This document shows, in pieces, positions 34,345 to 43,601 of a stretch of 64,000 nucleotides of DNA (position 1 is its first letter; each line of letters starts with the position of its first letter). The DNA is taken from contig NZ_LZDD01000001.1 of assembly GCF_001885095.1 (NCBI RefSeq), forward strand, positions 868,001-932,000. The letters run 5' to 3'. The translations under genes and the position numbers were made by a program. The stretch comes from Streptococcus bovimastitidis. Lineage in GTDB: Bacteria > Bacillota > Bacilli > Lactobacillales > Streptococcaceae. The notes under the pieces were generated by a model, which saw only the letters and a list, made by a program, of their open reading frames with translations, searched no databases and was not told the origin of the DNA.

Positions 34345-35292
34345 ATGATTCCTAAAAAAATAACATTTCCTAAAAATTTAAGTCATAAACACAAGACAAG
34401 ACTAAAGTGGACCCTCTTCCTTATTGCGGTACTGCTAGTTTTTATCTTTTCATCTATGCTTATCAGTATTAAATCCTATGATAACCCAGAAACAGCCCTA
34501 ATCAAATCAGAAAACAGCAAAGCCTATTCTTCCAACCTCCTCCTCTTCCCAAAAGTCCTAACTAAAAATAAAGAGGTCATAGTGACTAGCTATCACTTGA
34601 GCTGGTATCGGGGACAAAAAGTTCTCTTTGCCAAAATTAAGGACCAAAATCATAGTTACCTTATTGATAGTTCTTCACTGAGTATCAATCAGAGCAACCC
34701 AATCAATGCATATATCCAATCTTTAGGCTACCCCAAAGGGAAAATTGAGACTGCTTATGTAAAAACCTTTAATCAGATTCCCTACCTCGATTTTCCTTCT
34801 AAACCTAAAGGGATTATCATCCATGATACCGGGACTGAAAGCACTACTATCGATGATGAAGTCACATATATGACCAAAAATTATCCCAAAGATGGTGTCT
34901 TTGTTCATGCCTTTATTGATAGCCAGGAAATCCGAAAAATAGCCAAGGATAACTACATGGCTCAAGGTGCTGGGCCAAAGGCCAATCCCCATTACATCCA
35001 ATTTGAAATGCCACACGAGTATAGTCCTGATAGCTTTGCCTTGCAATTAGCTAACGCTGCCTATTACAGTGCTCAAATGTTAAAAAAATACCAATTACCC
35101 CTAGAATTAGGACAAGAAAATGGCCAAGGCTCCTTATGGAGTCATGAAATGGTATCCCTCTATCTTGGAGGAACCGACCATGTCGATCCAAGTGATTATT
35201 GGAACCGATCGGCTTATTCCTATTTCAATACCAGCTATACCATGACCGATTTTCTACAATTGGTCCAAGCCTATTACAATCAATTAGATTAA
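34345..35292 (+). CDS. Membrane-anchored N-acetylmuramoyl-L-alanine amidase (Amidase_2)
   Basis: This 315-residue protein has a basic N-terminus, one membrane helix (about 25-46) and an outside domain. An SH3-like or linker part (about 60-140) is followed by an Amidase_2 domain (about 150-305) with zinc ligands in IIIHDTG, the FVHAFID strand, and the late GGTDHVDPSDYW that gives the second His and the catalytic-side Asp. The expected reaction is cleavage of the bond between muramic acid and L-alanine in peptidoglycan. No other in-frame ATG precedes the membrane helix, so the start is secure although no ribosome site is present. Confidence 0.87.
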   Translation: MIPKKITFPKNLSHKHKTRLKWTLFLIAVLLVFIFSSMLISIKSYDNPETALIKSENSKAYSSNLLLFPKVLTKNKEVIVTSYHLSWYRGQKVLFAKIKDQNHSYLIDSSSLSINQSNPINAYIQSLGYPKGKIETAYVKTFNQIPYLDFPSKPKGIIIHDTGTESTTIDDEVTYMTKNYPKDGVFVHAFIDSQEIRKIAKDNYMAQGAGPKANPHYIQFEMPHEYSPDSFALQLANAAYYSAQMLKKYQLPLELGQENGQGSLWSHEMVSLYLGGTDHVDPSDYWNRSAYSYFNTSYTMTDFLQLVQAYYNQLD

Positions 35293-35301
35293 TAAGACAT
35301 C

Positions 35302-35377
35302 AAAAAAGAAAGTTTTCTTCTCAAAAGCCAAACTTAGCAGTTACTAAGAGTGGTCAGAGAAGAAAACTTTCTTTTTT
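35302..35377. terminator. Very long hairpin between convergent genes
   Basis: A perfect 21-base inverted repeat (35302-35322 with 35357-35377) encloses 34 bases that can fold further (CCA-CTTAG / CTAAG-TGG). With A and T runs at the ends it would terminate in both directions, serving the amidase gene and the convergent YkgJ gene, whose stop lies in it. Confidence 0.85.
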
Positions 35378-35876
35378 AGAGACGCGTTTTTAATTTTTCA
35401 ACAAAGAGATAGGCTGCCGGACAGGTCAAGGTATTTTTAATGGTCAAATGATTAATTTGGTAGATTTTCTTCCGGTCCGTATGCGGAAATTCTCGACATG
35501 CTTTAGGCCGTACATCATAAATACTACAAAGATTGTCATCTCCTAAGAAGGGACAGGGCATGCTCTTAAAAACCTTATCATTGTCTTCATCCACTTGTAA
35601 ATAGAGATCTTCGAATGCTGCTAACTTCATTCGAAAATGTTTAGAAATCCGTTCAATATCAACTTCCGTAAAAAGTGGTCCCAAGGTCTTACAACAATTA
35701 GCACAAGCCGTACAATCAATTTCTTGAAAGACTTCAGTGTGGACTTCTTGAACAAGTTTGTCTAAATTTTTGGGTGGTTTCTTTTTTAATTGAGCTAAAA
35801 ATTTTCGGTGTTCAGCTTGTTTTTGCTGCGCTAAATCCTTGTAATGCTCAATATCAAGACTTACAGTTTTTGCCAT
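35376..35876 (-). CDS. YkgJ family cysteine-cluster protein
   Basis: This 166-residue protein has the YkgJ pattern of cysteines: CTACANCCKTLG near residue 55, then CPFLGDDNLCSIYDVRPKACREFP, and a last Cys in TLTCPAA. These probably bind zinc or an iron-sulfur cluster. The N-terminal 45 residues are a basic helix. Function unknown. It lies 19 bases behind ftsY with only an AGAAAG ribosome site, so it is the last gene of the rnc-smc-HAD-HAD-ftsY run. Confidence 0.88.
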   Translation of the reverse strand: MAKTVSLDIEHYKDLAQQKQAEHRKFLAQLKKKPPKNLDKLVQEVHTEVFQEIDCTACANCCKTLGPLFTEVDIERISKHFRMKLAAFEDLYLQVDEDNDKVFKSMPCPFLGDDNLCSIYDVRPKACREFPHTDRKKIYQINHLTIKNTLTCPAAYLFVEKLKTRL

Positions 35877-35895
35877 GATTTTCTTTCTAAATAGG

Positions 35896-37611
35896 TTAAA
35901 TTAAATCACCAAGGAGACTCTTCATAAAGTCTTCTGAATCAAATTCACCAATATCATCAATTTTTTCACCAAATCCAATGAACTTAACAGGGATATCTAG
36001 CTCTTGACGAATTGCTAAAACAACACCACCTTTAGCACTGCCATCGATTTTCGTTAAAATCAGACCTGTAAGTGGCATAATTTTTGAAAATTCCTTAGCT
36101 TGGCTCAAAGCATTTTGTCCTGTTGAAGCATCTAAGGCCAAAAGAGTTTCATGCGGTGCATCAGGAATAACCCTTTTAATAATACGACCCATTTTTTCCA
36201 ACTCGGCCATTAGGTTTTCCTTGTTTTGCAAGCGACCAGCTGTATCAATCAATAAGATATCAATTCCTTCAGCTACTGCTCTTTCTACTCCATCAAAAAC
36301 AACTGAAGCTGGATCTGCTTTTTCAGGTCCGGTAACGACAGGAACATCGACGCGACGCCCCCATTCAGCCAACTGAGCCACAGCTCCTGCCCGGAAAGTA
36401 TCCGCCGCAACCAACATGACCTTCTTACCTTCAGCTTTATAGCGATAAGCTAATTTCCCAATAGAAGTTGTCTTTCCGACCCCGTTAACACCAACAAAAA
36501 GCATAACAGTTAAATCGTTTTGGTAATTAATTTTTTCATTATAGACGCCATCTTTTTCATAAATGTCGACTAGCTTTTCAATAATAACCCTTCTCAAGGC
36601 TTCTGGCTTTTTAGCATTCTCTAATTTAGCTTCTTGGCGGAGCTCATCAGTTAGCCTTGTAGCAACAGTCACACCAACATCTGACAGAATCAGCATCTCT
36701 TCTAATTCTTCAAAAAATTCTTCATCAACACTACGGAAGTTGGCAAAAAAGGCATTTAAACGACTAGCAAAACCTGATCTGGTTTTCTTCAAAGAACGAT
36801 TATATTTCTCTTGATCACTTTCTGACTCTCCAACTTGGCTAGCCAAGGCATCCGTCTCTTGCTTAACTTCATTTTCAGTATCTGAATTTGAAGTTTCTTG
36901 ATTCGAAAAAGTACCTTGCCGTAATTGTTCTTCAAAAGCAGCCTTTCTTAAATAATATTCTTCCATAACGGAATATGAGCTGGATTCAACCTTATCAGAT
37001 TCATCCTGATTTGTTTCAGCTAATCCAGTTTCTTCATTGTCGGTATCGATTGGTTCAAATTGCATGGGTTCTGATATAACAAGGTCAGAGCCTTCTTGCT
37101 CATTGTCTAATTGTTCTGAAACGTCATTTACTGATTCAAGGTTACCTAATTCTTCTGTCTCATCTTCTACTGATGATAGGACACCTGATCCTTCTGAAAT
37201 TTCTTGGTCTGAATTATCTTTTACAGATTCAAAGTGACCTGATTCTTCAGAATCAACTTGTTGTGAATCGTTTTGTTCTAGAACTGCTTCTTCTGATTCA
37301 GAATTGAGTTTATTTTCATCTAGACTAACTTCTTCAAGAGGAGTCAATTGCGACCTTTCAAGGTCTTCTAGAGAATTATGTTCTTGAGACTCTGTTAATC
37401 CTTTTTGATCCAAGTCGGAGAGACTTTCACTTTCAGTTTGCTCGATATCAGAACTGAACAAGTCGTCTTCTGTCACTTGAGTATCTTCGTTATTTTCAAG
37501 ACTTTCAAGGTCTTGCGGAGAATCTTCTTCAATCTCAGTCAATTCTGGTAAATCGAGTTCCTCTTTTTTATCTTCTTTTTTGGAACCAAATAATTTATCA
37601 AATAATCCCAT
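35896..37611 (-). CDS. ftsY: Signal recognition particle receptor FtsY with a long acidic N-terminal domain
   Basis: This 571-residue protein ends in a standard FtsY NG domain (about 275-571): P-loop GVNGVGKTT (about residue 375), DTFRAGAVAQL, DTAGR, TKIDGSAKGG and the GFGEKIDD end. It docks ribosome-SRP complexes at the membrane. The first 265 residues are extremely acidic (Glu, Asp, Ser, Gln) with loose repeats of the type ESxxSLxDLE, two to three times as long as the acidic A domain of many homologues. The first 12 residues (MGLFDKLFGSKK) form an amphipathic basic helix suited to lipid contact. It overlaps the upstream HAD gene by one base. Confidence 0.96.
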   Translation of the reverse strand: MGLFDKLFGSKKEDKKEELDLPELTEIEEDSPQDLESLENNEDTQVTEDDLFSSDIEQTESESLSDLDQKGLTESQEHNSLEDLERSQLTPLEEVSLDENKLNSESEEAVLEQNDSQQVDSEESGHFESVKDNSDQEISEGSGVLSSVEDETEELGNLESVNDVSEQLDNEQEGSDLVISEPMQFEPIDTDNEETGLAETNQDESDKVESSSYSVMEEYYLRKAAFEEQLRQGTFSNQETSNSDTENEVKQETDALASQVGESESDQEKYNRSLKKTRSGFASRLNAFFANFRSVDEEFFEELEEMLILSDVGVTVATRLTDELRQEAKLENAKKPEALRRVIIEKLVDIYEKDGVYNEKINYQNDLTVMLFVGVNGVGKTTSIGKLAYRYKAEGKKVMLVAADTFRAGAVAQLAEWGRRVDVPVVTGPEKADPASVVFDGVERAVAEGIDILLIDTAGRLQNKENLMAELEKMGRIIKRVIPDAPHETLLALDASTGQNALSQAKEFSKIMPLTGLILTKIDGSAKGGVVLAIRQELDIPVKFIGFGEKIDDIGEFDSEDFMKSLLGDLI

Positions 37612-38435
37612 TAGTTTTCCTCACCTAAAATGTATTTTTGAACGGCTTCTGCCACTCCGGATTGATCATTACTTAGACTGGTGACAACATCTGCGATTTG
37701 TTTCGCTTCATCGACTGCGTTAGCCATTGCTACCCCTAAGCCAGCCCAAGCCAACATAGTAAAATCGTTTGCTTCATCACCCATAGCCATCACATCTTTA
37801 GCTTCAAAACCGAGATGTTTACCCAACAACTGTAAACCAAATGCTTTATGAACGCCTTTAGGCATCACTTCAAAGATGATATCTCGTGATTTGAAATATT
37901 CAAAAGCTTCAAAAGTATTTTCTGGTAATTTAGCCAATTGCTGATCAATGAAGTCAGCATCTGTGACAGTTACAATTTTATTATAAATAATATCTTTTGA
38001 TAAGTCTTCTAATGAGCCTAATTCAACAAAATTCAAAAGGGGATTTGCTTGTCGATACTGACTCTTGCGGCCATCTGGACTGGGAATGCTAAAGACAGTA
38101 CCTTCAGATAAAATATCTGTTGGCAAACCAATACTTTTAAGTTTTTCATGGACATAGGAAACTTCTTCAAAAGTTAAAGAACTTTTATCAAGAACTTGTC
38201 CTGTATTTTTTTGAACTAAACCGCCATTGAAAGTAATGCTATAGTCATCTTCATGAATTAAGTCTAATTCTTCTAGTAAGTTACCAATTGCTGCTAAGGG
38301 ACGGCCAGTTGTAATGACGACTTTAACCCCTTTTTCTCTTGCAGCTTGGAGGGCAGCTTTATTGGCATCACTGACAATTTTTTCTGTGTTAAAGAGTGTC
38401 CCATCCAAATCCAAAGCTAAAATTTTATATGTCAT
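37611..38435 (-). CDS. Cof-type HAD-IIB sugar phosphatase-like hydrolase
   Basis: This 274-residue protein has HAD motif I LALDLDGTLFN, motif II TTGRP, the class IIB cap, the Lys in VHKAFGLQ and motif IV MGDEANDFTML. Cof-type enzymes dephosphorylate sugar phosphates or cofactors such as FMN and pyridoxal phosphate; the substrate here is unknown. It follows a paralogue by two bases and overlaps ftsY by one base. Confidence 0.92.
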   Translation of the reverse strand: MTYKILALDLDGTLFNTEKIVSDANKAALQAAREKGVKVVITTGRPLAAIGNLLEELDLIHEDDYSITFNGGLVQKNTGQVLDKSSLTFEEVSYVHEKLKSIGLPTDILSEGTVFSIPSPDGRKSQYRQANPLLNFVELGSLEDLSKDIIYNKIVTVTDADFIDQQLAKLPENTFEAFEYFKSRDIIFEVMPKGVHKAFGLQLLGKHLGFEAKDVMAMGDEANDFTMLAWAGLGVAMANAVDEAKQIADVVTSLSNDQSGVAEAVQKYILGEEN

Positions 38436-38437
38436 TA

Positions 38438-39235
38438 CTAAACCAACCCTTCCATATAGGTCATGACTGATTGCTCATTACAGTCGCCGATCACTTCATC
38501 AGCAATGGCTTTAATCTCAGGACGAGCATTAGCAGTTGCTACTGCATGTCCAACGTATTCCAACATTTGATAATCATTCAAATTATCACCAAAAGCAATG
38601 ACCTGGTCAGGACTGATATCAAGTGCCTGACAAAGGTGCTCAATACCAAATCCTTTATTGACCTCTGATAAAATAATATCAATTGACTCAAAACCTGTTG
38701 TGACAGCTGAAACATAAGGGATTTGCTGATCTAACCAGTCACTTCCCTCAAGCACGGTATCACCAGTAAATGTGGTCGTAATTTTAAAGATTGAATCATG
38801 ATCCATCTGATCAAAATCACTAATGACTGAAATATTTTCATAGTAAAGGTGCATACGGTCTATGTAATCTTGGCTAGCGCCTTCTAAAATGTAGGCACCT
38901 TTCTGACCGGAAAAAAGCATTCCTGTTTCAACATAGAAAGGATTCTTCAAGATAGTTTGGGCAATTTCAATATACTGTTCCTTGGTCATAAAATCAGCAA
39001 AAATTACACGATTTTGGTACTGAACGATTGAGCCATTTTCAGCAATAACAGCAATATCATCTAAGAATTCTTCAAATAAATGATCTATAGCTAATAAAGA
39101 ACGACCACTAGAAACAGCAAAAACCATTCCCTTTTCTTTTAATTTGGGTAAGAGTGCAGCTAATCGCTCTTTATCATAACTGCGCTGATTATCTAAAAAA
39201 GTTCCATCCATATCACTGGCTAATAATTTAATCAT
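38438..39235 (-). CDS. Cof-type HAD-IIB hydrolase, paralogue
   Basis: This 265-residue protein is the second of a tandem pair: motif I LLASDMDGTFLD, motif II VSSGR, the IIB cap, the Lys of NKGFGIEHL and motif IV AFGDNLNDYQML. The two copies are clearly diverged. It sits 25 bases behind smc and two bases ahead of the next HAD gene. Substrate unknown. Confidence 0.92.
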   Translation of the reverse strand: MIKLLASDMDGTFLDNQRSYDKERLAALLPKLKEKGMVFAVSSGRSLLAIDHLFEEFLDDIAVIAENGSIVQYQNRVIFADFMTKEQYIEIAQTILKNPFYVETGMLFSGQKGAYILEGASQDYIDRMHLYYENISVISDFDQMDHDSIFKITTTFTGDTVLEGSDWLDQQIPYVSAVTTGFESIDIILSEVNKGFGIEHLCQALDISPDQVIAFGDNLNDYQMLEYVGHAVATANARPEIKAIADEVIGDCNEQSVMTYMEGLV

Positions 39236-39260
39236 TTATCATCTATCTCCCTTTCAGCTC

Positions 39261-42200
39261 CTAATTCAAAAAGCTGAGATTTTCTGAATCTTTAAGTTTT
39301 ACAGAGACTACCTTCGAAATACCTGATTCCTGCATGGTAATCCCATAAATGCTGTCGGCAGCAGCCATTGTTCCCTTACGGTGGGTAACAACAATGAACT
39401 GACTATCCTTATCAAAACGGTTCAAATAGTCACCAAAACGTTTAACATTGGCTTCATCCAAAGCGGCCTCAACCTCGTCAAGGATAACAAATGGAATGGT
39501 CTTAACGCGGATGATGGCAAATAGCAGAGCTAAAGCAGAAAGTGCCTTTTCACCACCAGACATGAGATTGAGGGACTGAATTTTCTTCCCAGGAGGTTGT
39601 ACGGAAATCTCAATTCCCGAAGTCAACAAGTCTCCATCAGTAAGAATCAAATCGGCAGAACCGCCACCAAACATTTGTTTAAAGGTTTCTTGGAAACTTG
39701 TCCGAATAGCTTCAAAAGTGACTTTAAAGCGAGCCTTAACTTCAGAATCCATTTGAGCAATAGTTTCAAGAAGCATATTCTTAGCCTTATTTAGGTCAGC
39801 TTTTTGTCCATTTAAGAATTGTAATCTTTCCGAAACTTCCTCAAATTGAGCAATGGCATCACTGTTAATTGGACCTAAAGCACGGATTTGCCGTTGAAGT
39901 TTTTGGAGCTCTTGCTTAGACAAAGTAATGTCTTCAATGACTTGAGCTTTCGTTTCAGCTTCTTCAAAGCTCATTTGGAATTCTTCCGTTAAGGTCTTAG
40001 CATGATTGCGTAAACGTCCTGTTACCTGTTCCAAGTCTGCTTCTGCCTTGGTCTGTTTACGGATAAAATCTTCATTTTTGCTGTGTTCATGAAGCAGCTT
40101 TTCTTCTAATTCTTCCAGCTGCGCCTGATAATCATCGCTTTCAAAGCGGAGGCGTACCAAGTGCTGTTCAACTGAACTTTTACGATCTGCAATTTCGTCG
40201 AGATGAGTCTCTAAAGCTGGTAAACGGGTGATATCTTCTTCTGAAATATGGCTGTTAAGTAGCGTTTGTAATTGGTTTAAGTTTTCTTCTTTTTGCTCTT
40301 TATCTGTCTGTAGACGGTGCAAATGACTTTCTTCAAAGCGTTTTTCATTAGCGATATCTCGTTCAGTTAAGCGAGCTTGGGCCAGAGCTTCTGTTAAGCT
40401 GGCTTTTTTACGATTGATACTATCTTTGTCTGTTTTGATCGCTTCCATTTCCTGATTAAGGTCAGTTTTTCGATCATCTAATATTTGTAGTTTTGCCTCT
40501 AATTCAGCTATTTCTTCCGTGAAATTCCGATGACCATCTTGTTTTTGCAAGTTTTGCAAGTTATCTAGAATAGCTTGGGCATCCTCTAGCTTTTCTTGCA
40601 ATTGAGTCACTTTGAAAGATAATTCTTGCTCTTGAAAGCGACAAGCTTCACCTTCTGCCTTAAGTTGAGCTAAATCCTCTTCAGCACTTTCGACGGCATT
40701 TTTTTGAGAAGCCACTTCTTTTTCCTGATTACGGATTTCTTGTTGTAGCTCTTCTAAACTAGCTTGGAGATTATCCATTTCTGGCTTAATGAAGGTGGTA
40801 TTATTTTGACGATTGGCACCTCCGGCAAAAGAACCACCTGGTCGCAATTCCGTACCATCCAAGGTGACAATACGAACCTTATAGTGAAGTACTTTAGCTG
40901 CTTTATTGGCATTATCAATAGTATCAAAAATAACTGTCATATTTAAGAGATTTTTGAATATATGTGCTAATTCTTCATTATAAGTAACTAGGGATTCTGC
41001 CGTTCCAAGAAATCCTTCAGATTTTTGCAATTGGGCTAATTGTGTATCAGCAATATAACGGGCTTTAATTGTTGTTAACGGTAAGAAGGTAGCACGACCT
41101 TGACGGTTTTTCTTAAGGTAGGCAATGGCTGCCTTGGCTGCTGCCTCATCCTTAACAATAATATTTTGGCTGCTTGCTCCTAAAGCAATTTCAAGAGCTG
41201 TTTGGTACTGTGTATCAAAGCTAAGGTGTTCACTTACCGCACCTAGGATTCCTTGTAATTGGTTTGAAGCTTGCAGAACGGCACGGACACCGGCATAATA
41301 CTGACTATGACTTTTTTGAATGGCTTCTAAGCTATTAAGTCTTGCTTCTTTCGCTTTCTTCTGATCCAAATAATCAAAAAGCTTAGTTTGTGCCATTTGA
41401 TAAGCTTCTTTTAGACCTTGAATAGATTTGGCTTTTGCTTGATAGTTTTGTAAGAGTTCTTGCAAATGGCTACTTGTCTCTTGATAGCTATTTGAAAGTT
41501 CCTCATAGTTTTGCTTAAAGTCCTTAACTTGATTAACTTGCTGGATTAAGGTCTGTGCTTGTTTTTCTTTATCAAGATCTTCCTTTGCCAATTCTGATTT
41601 TAATAAAGTTAATTGATTACTGACACGGGCTTCATCTTGCATTAAAGCAAGATAATCGGTTCTGAGTTTTTCTAAAAGCTGATCAGGATCACCTGAGAAA
41701 CGTTGCAAATCATCTTGAATCTCTTGCAGTGCTTGAGCATTCTCTTGCTTTCTACTTTCAATGGTGTTTAAGGCTGATTTTTTTTCATCAATAGAATGAA
41801 TGAGAGTTTCAAGTTCTGCTTGCAAGTTGGCAATTTGAGTACTTGCTTCTGCTTTTTTCTCATTCTTTTGACTAGTCTCTAGTTTGATTAAATCAATTTG
41901 ACTTTTGAGTTCAGCCTCAGCTTTGGTTAGCTCAAGAAGTTCGCTTTGCTTACTGTCACTTTCACGAATTAATTCTTGGCGTTTAGCTTTCAGTCTCTGG
42001 TTTTCAACTTCAAGGACTTCTCTATGCTGATGATAAGCTTTCAAGTCTTCAAGAACTTTTGCTAAACTTTCTTCAGTTTCTGCCAGTCTTTTTTTATCAG
42101 CTATTACATCTTCAACTAAAATGGAAAGATGAAGTTCTTTCCGTTCACCCTCAAGACGATTGTATTCTCGGGCAACCTTAGCTTGTTTTTCCAAAGGTCC

Positions 42201-42806
42201 CACTTGAGTTTCTAATTCATAGATAATATCATCAAGACGATCTAAATTATCTTGTGTTTGTGTTAATTTGCTTTGGGTTTCTTTTTTACGCGTTTTATAC
42301 TTGAGGACACCCGCCACTTCTTCAAAAATGGTTCGTCTTTCCTCTGGTTTACTGTTAAAAATTTCTTCAACACGGCCCTGAGAAATGATAGAGAATGAGT
42401 CTCTACCTAATCCTGTATCCATAAATAAATCATGGATGTCCCTTAAACGGACTTTTTTTCCATCAATCAAATAGTCACTATCACCATTACGATAGATATG
42501 GCGTTCAACACGTATTTCTTTACCAGCATCTTTAATAAAAGCATCTGAATTATCCAAAACGATAGCAACTTCAGCAAAGTTCAAAGCATTTCGGCTCTCT
42601 GTCCCGGCAAAAATAATATCTGGCATTTTGCCTCCACGAAGACTTTTGGCACTAGATTCACCCAGTGCCCAGCGGAGACTTTCTGTAATATTGGATTTCC
42701 CAGAACCATTTGGTCCTACAACTGCAGTTACCCCTTTTTCAAACTCAATCTTGGTTTTATCCGCAAATGATTTGAAGCCCTGCATTTCAATTTTCTTTAA
42801 AAACAT
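39261..42806 (-). CDS. smc: Chromosome segregation protein Smc
   Basis: This 1181-residue protein is the core of the bacterial condensin. Walker A GPNGSGKSN lies near residue 33, two long coiled coils (about 165-500 and 680-1000) flank the hinge (about 510-650, with GILGAVSEHL and ELRPGGSFAGG). The C-terminal head has the ABC signature LSGGEKALSALALLFA and Walker B FVILDEVEAALDE. The full length is normal. Its ATG follows the rnc stop directly, an order kept in many Firmicutes. Confidence 0.97.
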   Translation of the reverse strand: MFLKKIEMQGFKSFADKTKIEFEKGVTAVVGPNGSGKSNITESLRWALGESSAKSLRGGKMPDIIFAGTESRNALNFAEVAIVLDNSDAFIKDAGKEIRVERHIYRNGDSDYLIDGKKVRLRDIHDLFMDTGLGRDSFSIISQGRVEEIFNSKPEERRTIFEEVAGVLKYKTRKKETQSKLTQTQDNLDRLDDIIYELETQVGPLEKQAKVAREYNRLEGERKELHLSILVEDVIADKKRLAETEESLAKVLEDLKAYHQHREVLEVENQRLKAKRQELIRESDSKQSELLELTKAEAELKSQIDLIKLETSQKNEKKAEASTQIANLQAELETLIHSIDEKKSALNTIESRKQENAQALQEIQDDLQRFSGDPDQLLEKLRTDYLALMQDEARVSNQLTLLKSELAKEDLDKEKQAQTLIQQVNQVKDFKQNYEELSNSYQETSSHLQELLQNYQAKAKSIQGLKEAYQMAQTKLFDYLDQKKAKEARLNSLEAIQKSHSQYYAGVRAVLQASNQLQGILGAVSEHLSFDTQYQTALEIALGASSQNIIVKDEAAAKAAIAYLKKNRQGRATFLPLTTIKARYIADTQLAQLQKSEGFLGTAESLVTYNEELAHIFKNLLNMTVIFDTIDNANKAAKVLHYKVRIVTLDGTELRPGGSFAGGANRQNNTTFIKPEMDNLQASLEELQQEIRNQEKEVASQKNAVESAEEDLAQLKAEGEACRFQEQELSFKVTQLQEKLEDAQAILDNLQNLQKQDGHRNFTEEIAELEAKLQILDDRKTDLNQEMEAIKTDKDSINRKKASLTEALAQARLTERDIANEKRFEESHLHRLQTDKEQKEENLNQLQTLLNSHISEEDITRLPALETHLDEIADRKSSVEQHLVRLRFESDDYQAQLEELEEKLLHEHSKNEDFIRKQTKAEADLEQVTGRLRNHAKTLTEEFQMSFEEAETKAQVIEDITLSKQELQKLQRQIRALGPINSDAIAQFEEVSERLQFLNGQKADLNKAKNMLLETIAQMDSEVKARFKVTFEAIRTSFQETFKQMFGGGSADLILTDGDLLTSGIEISVQPPGKKIQSLNLMSGGEKALSALALLFAIIRVKTIPFVILDEVEAALDEANVKRFGDYLNRFDKDSQFIVVTHRKGTMAAADSIYGITMQESGISKVVSVKLKDSENLSFLN

Positions 42807-43499
42807 TTATTCCTCACTCAACTCTTTCAAGGCATTTCGGGCTGCTTTTTGCTCAGCAATTTTCTTGGATTTGCCAACTCCTCGGCTAACTAATTCCTGG
42901 TTGACAAAAACTGCCACTTCAAATTCTTTGGCATGAGCTGGACCACTTTCTTTGACAACCTGATAATCAATTTGGACATCGCCTTTAGCTTGGAGGACTT
43001 CCTGAAGACTTGTTTTATAATCCTTGACCTTTTCAAAATTACCTTTTTCAACTTGTGGAATCATGACTTGATTGAGAAAAGTACGAACACTGTCAATCCC
43101 CTTATCTAATAGGAGAGCACCTAAAAAGGCCTCAAAAAGATCTCCTAAGATAGTGTCACGGTTACGACCTCCAGATTTTTCCTCACCTTTACCTAATTTG
43201 ATATAAGTGTCAAAGGAACAAAAACGGGAAAAGCCAGCCAAACTCTCTTCACGAACAATCATTGATCGTAATTTGGAAAGATCTCCTTCAGATTTATTGG
43301 GATATCTGCTAAAAAGATATTCAGAGATGATGAGTTGTAGAACGGCGTCTCCTAAAAATTCCAAACGTTCATTATGTGAAATGTTTAGGAGGCGATGCTC
43401 ATTAGCATAAGAGGTGTGAGTAAAAGCTGTTTCAAGTAAATCATTGTCATTAAAGACAATGTTAAAAGACTCTTTTAATTGGGCTTTTAAATTTTTCAT
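42807..43499 (-). CDS. rnc: Ribonuclease III
   Basis: This 230-residue enzyme cuts double-stranded RNA in rRNA maturation and antisense regulation. The RNase III signature [14 protein letters not shown] is near residue 40, the second metal site follows in [16 protein letters not shown], and the C-terminal dsRNA-binding domain runs from about 155 ([13 protein letters not shown]...) to [23 protein letters not shown] precedes the ATG. It heads the rnc-smc transcript. Confidence 0.97.
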   Translation of the reverse strand: MKNLKAQLKESFNIVFNDNDLLETAFTHTSYANEHRLLNISHNERLEFLGDAVLQLIISEYLFSRYPNKSEGDLSKLRSMIVREESLAGFSRFCSFDTYIKLGKGEEKSGGRNRDTILGDLFEAFLGALLLDKGIDSVRTFLNQVMIPQVEKGNFEKVKDYKTSLQEVLQAKGDVQIDYQVVKESGPAHAKEFEVAVFVNQELVSRGVGKSKKIAEQKAARNALKELSEE

Positions 43500-43537
43500 A
43501 ATAACTCCTTTTCTTTGGTCTGCATACAGACTCTACT

Positions 43538-43546
43538 ATTATATCA
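43538..43546 (-). promoter_or_regulatory. rnc promoter, extended -10
   Basis: TG-A-TATAAT on the - strand, directly behind the vicRKX terminator; no clear -35. Confidence 0.6.
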
Positions 43547-43584
43547 AAAAAAGCAGGTGACTGCTTGAACCACTTGCTTTTTTC
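43546..43584 (-). terminator. vicRKX terminator
   Basis: AGCA-GTG and CAC-TGCT arms around a loop, with seven Ts on the - strand. Confidence 0.78.
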
Positions 43585-43601
43585 TTGATTTTATAGCTTT
43601 T

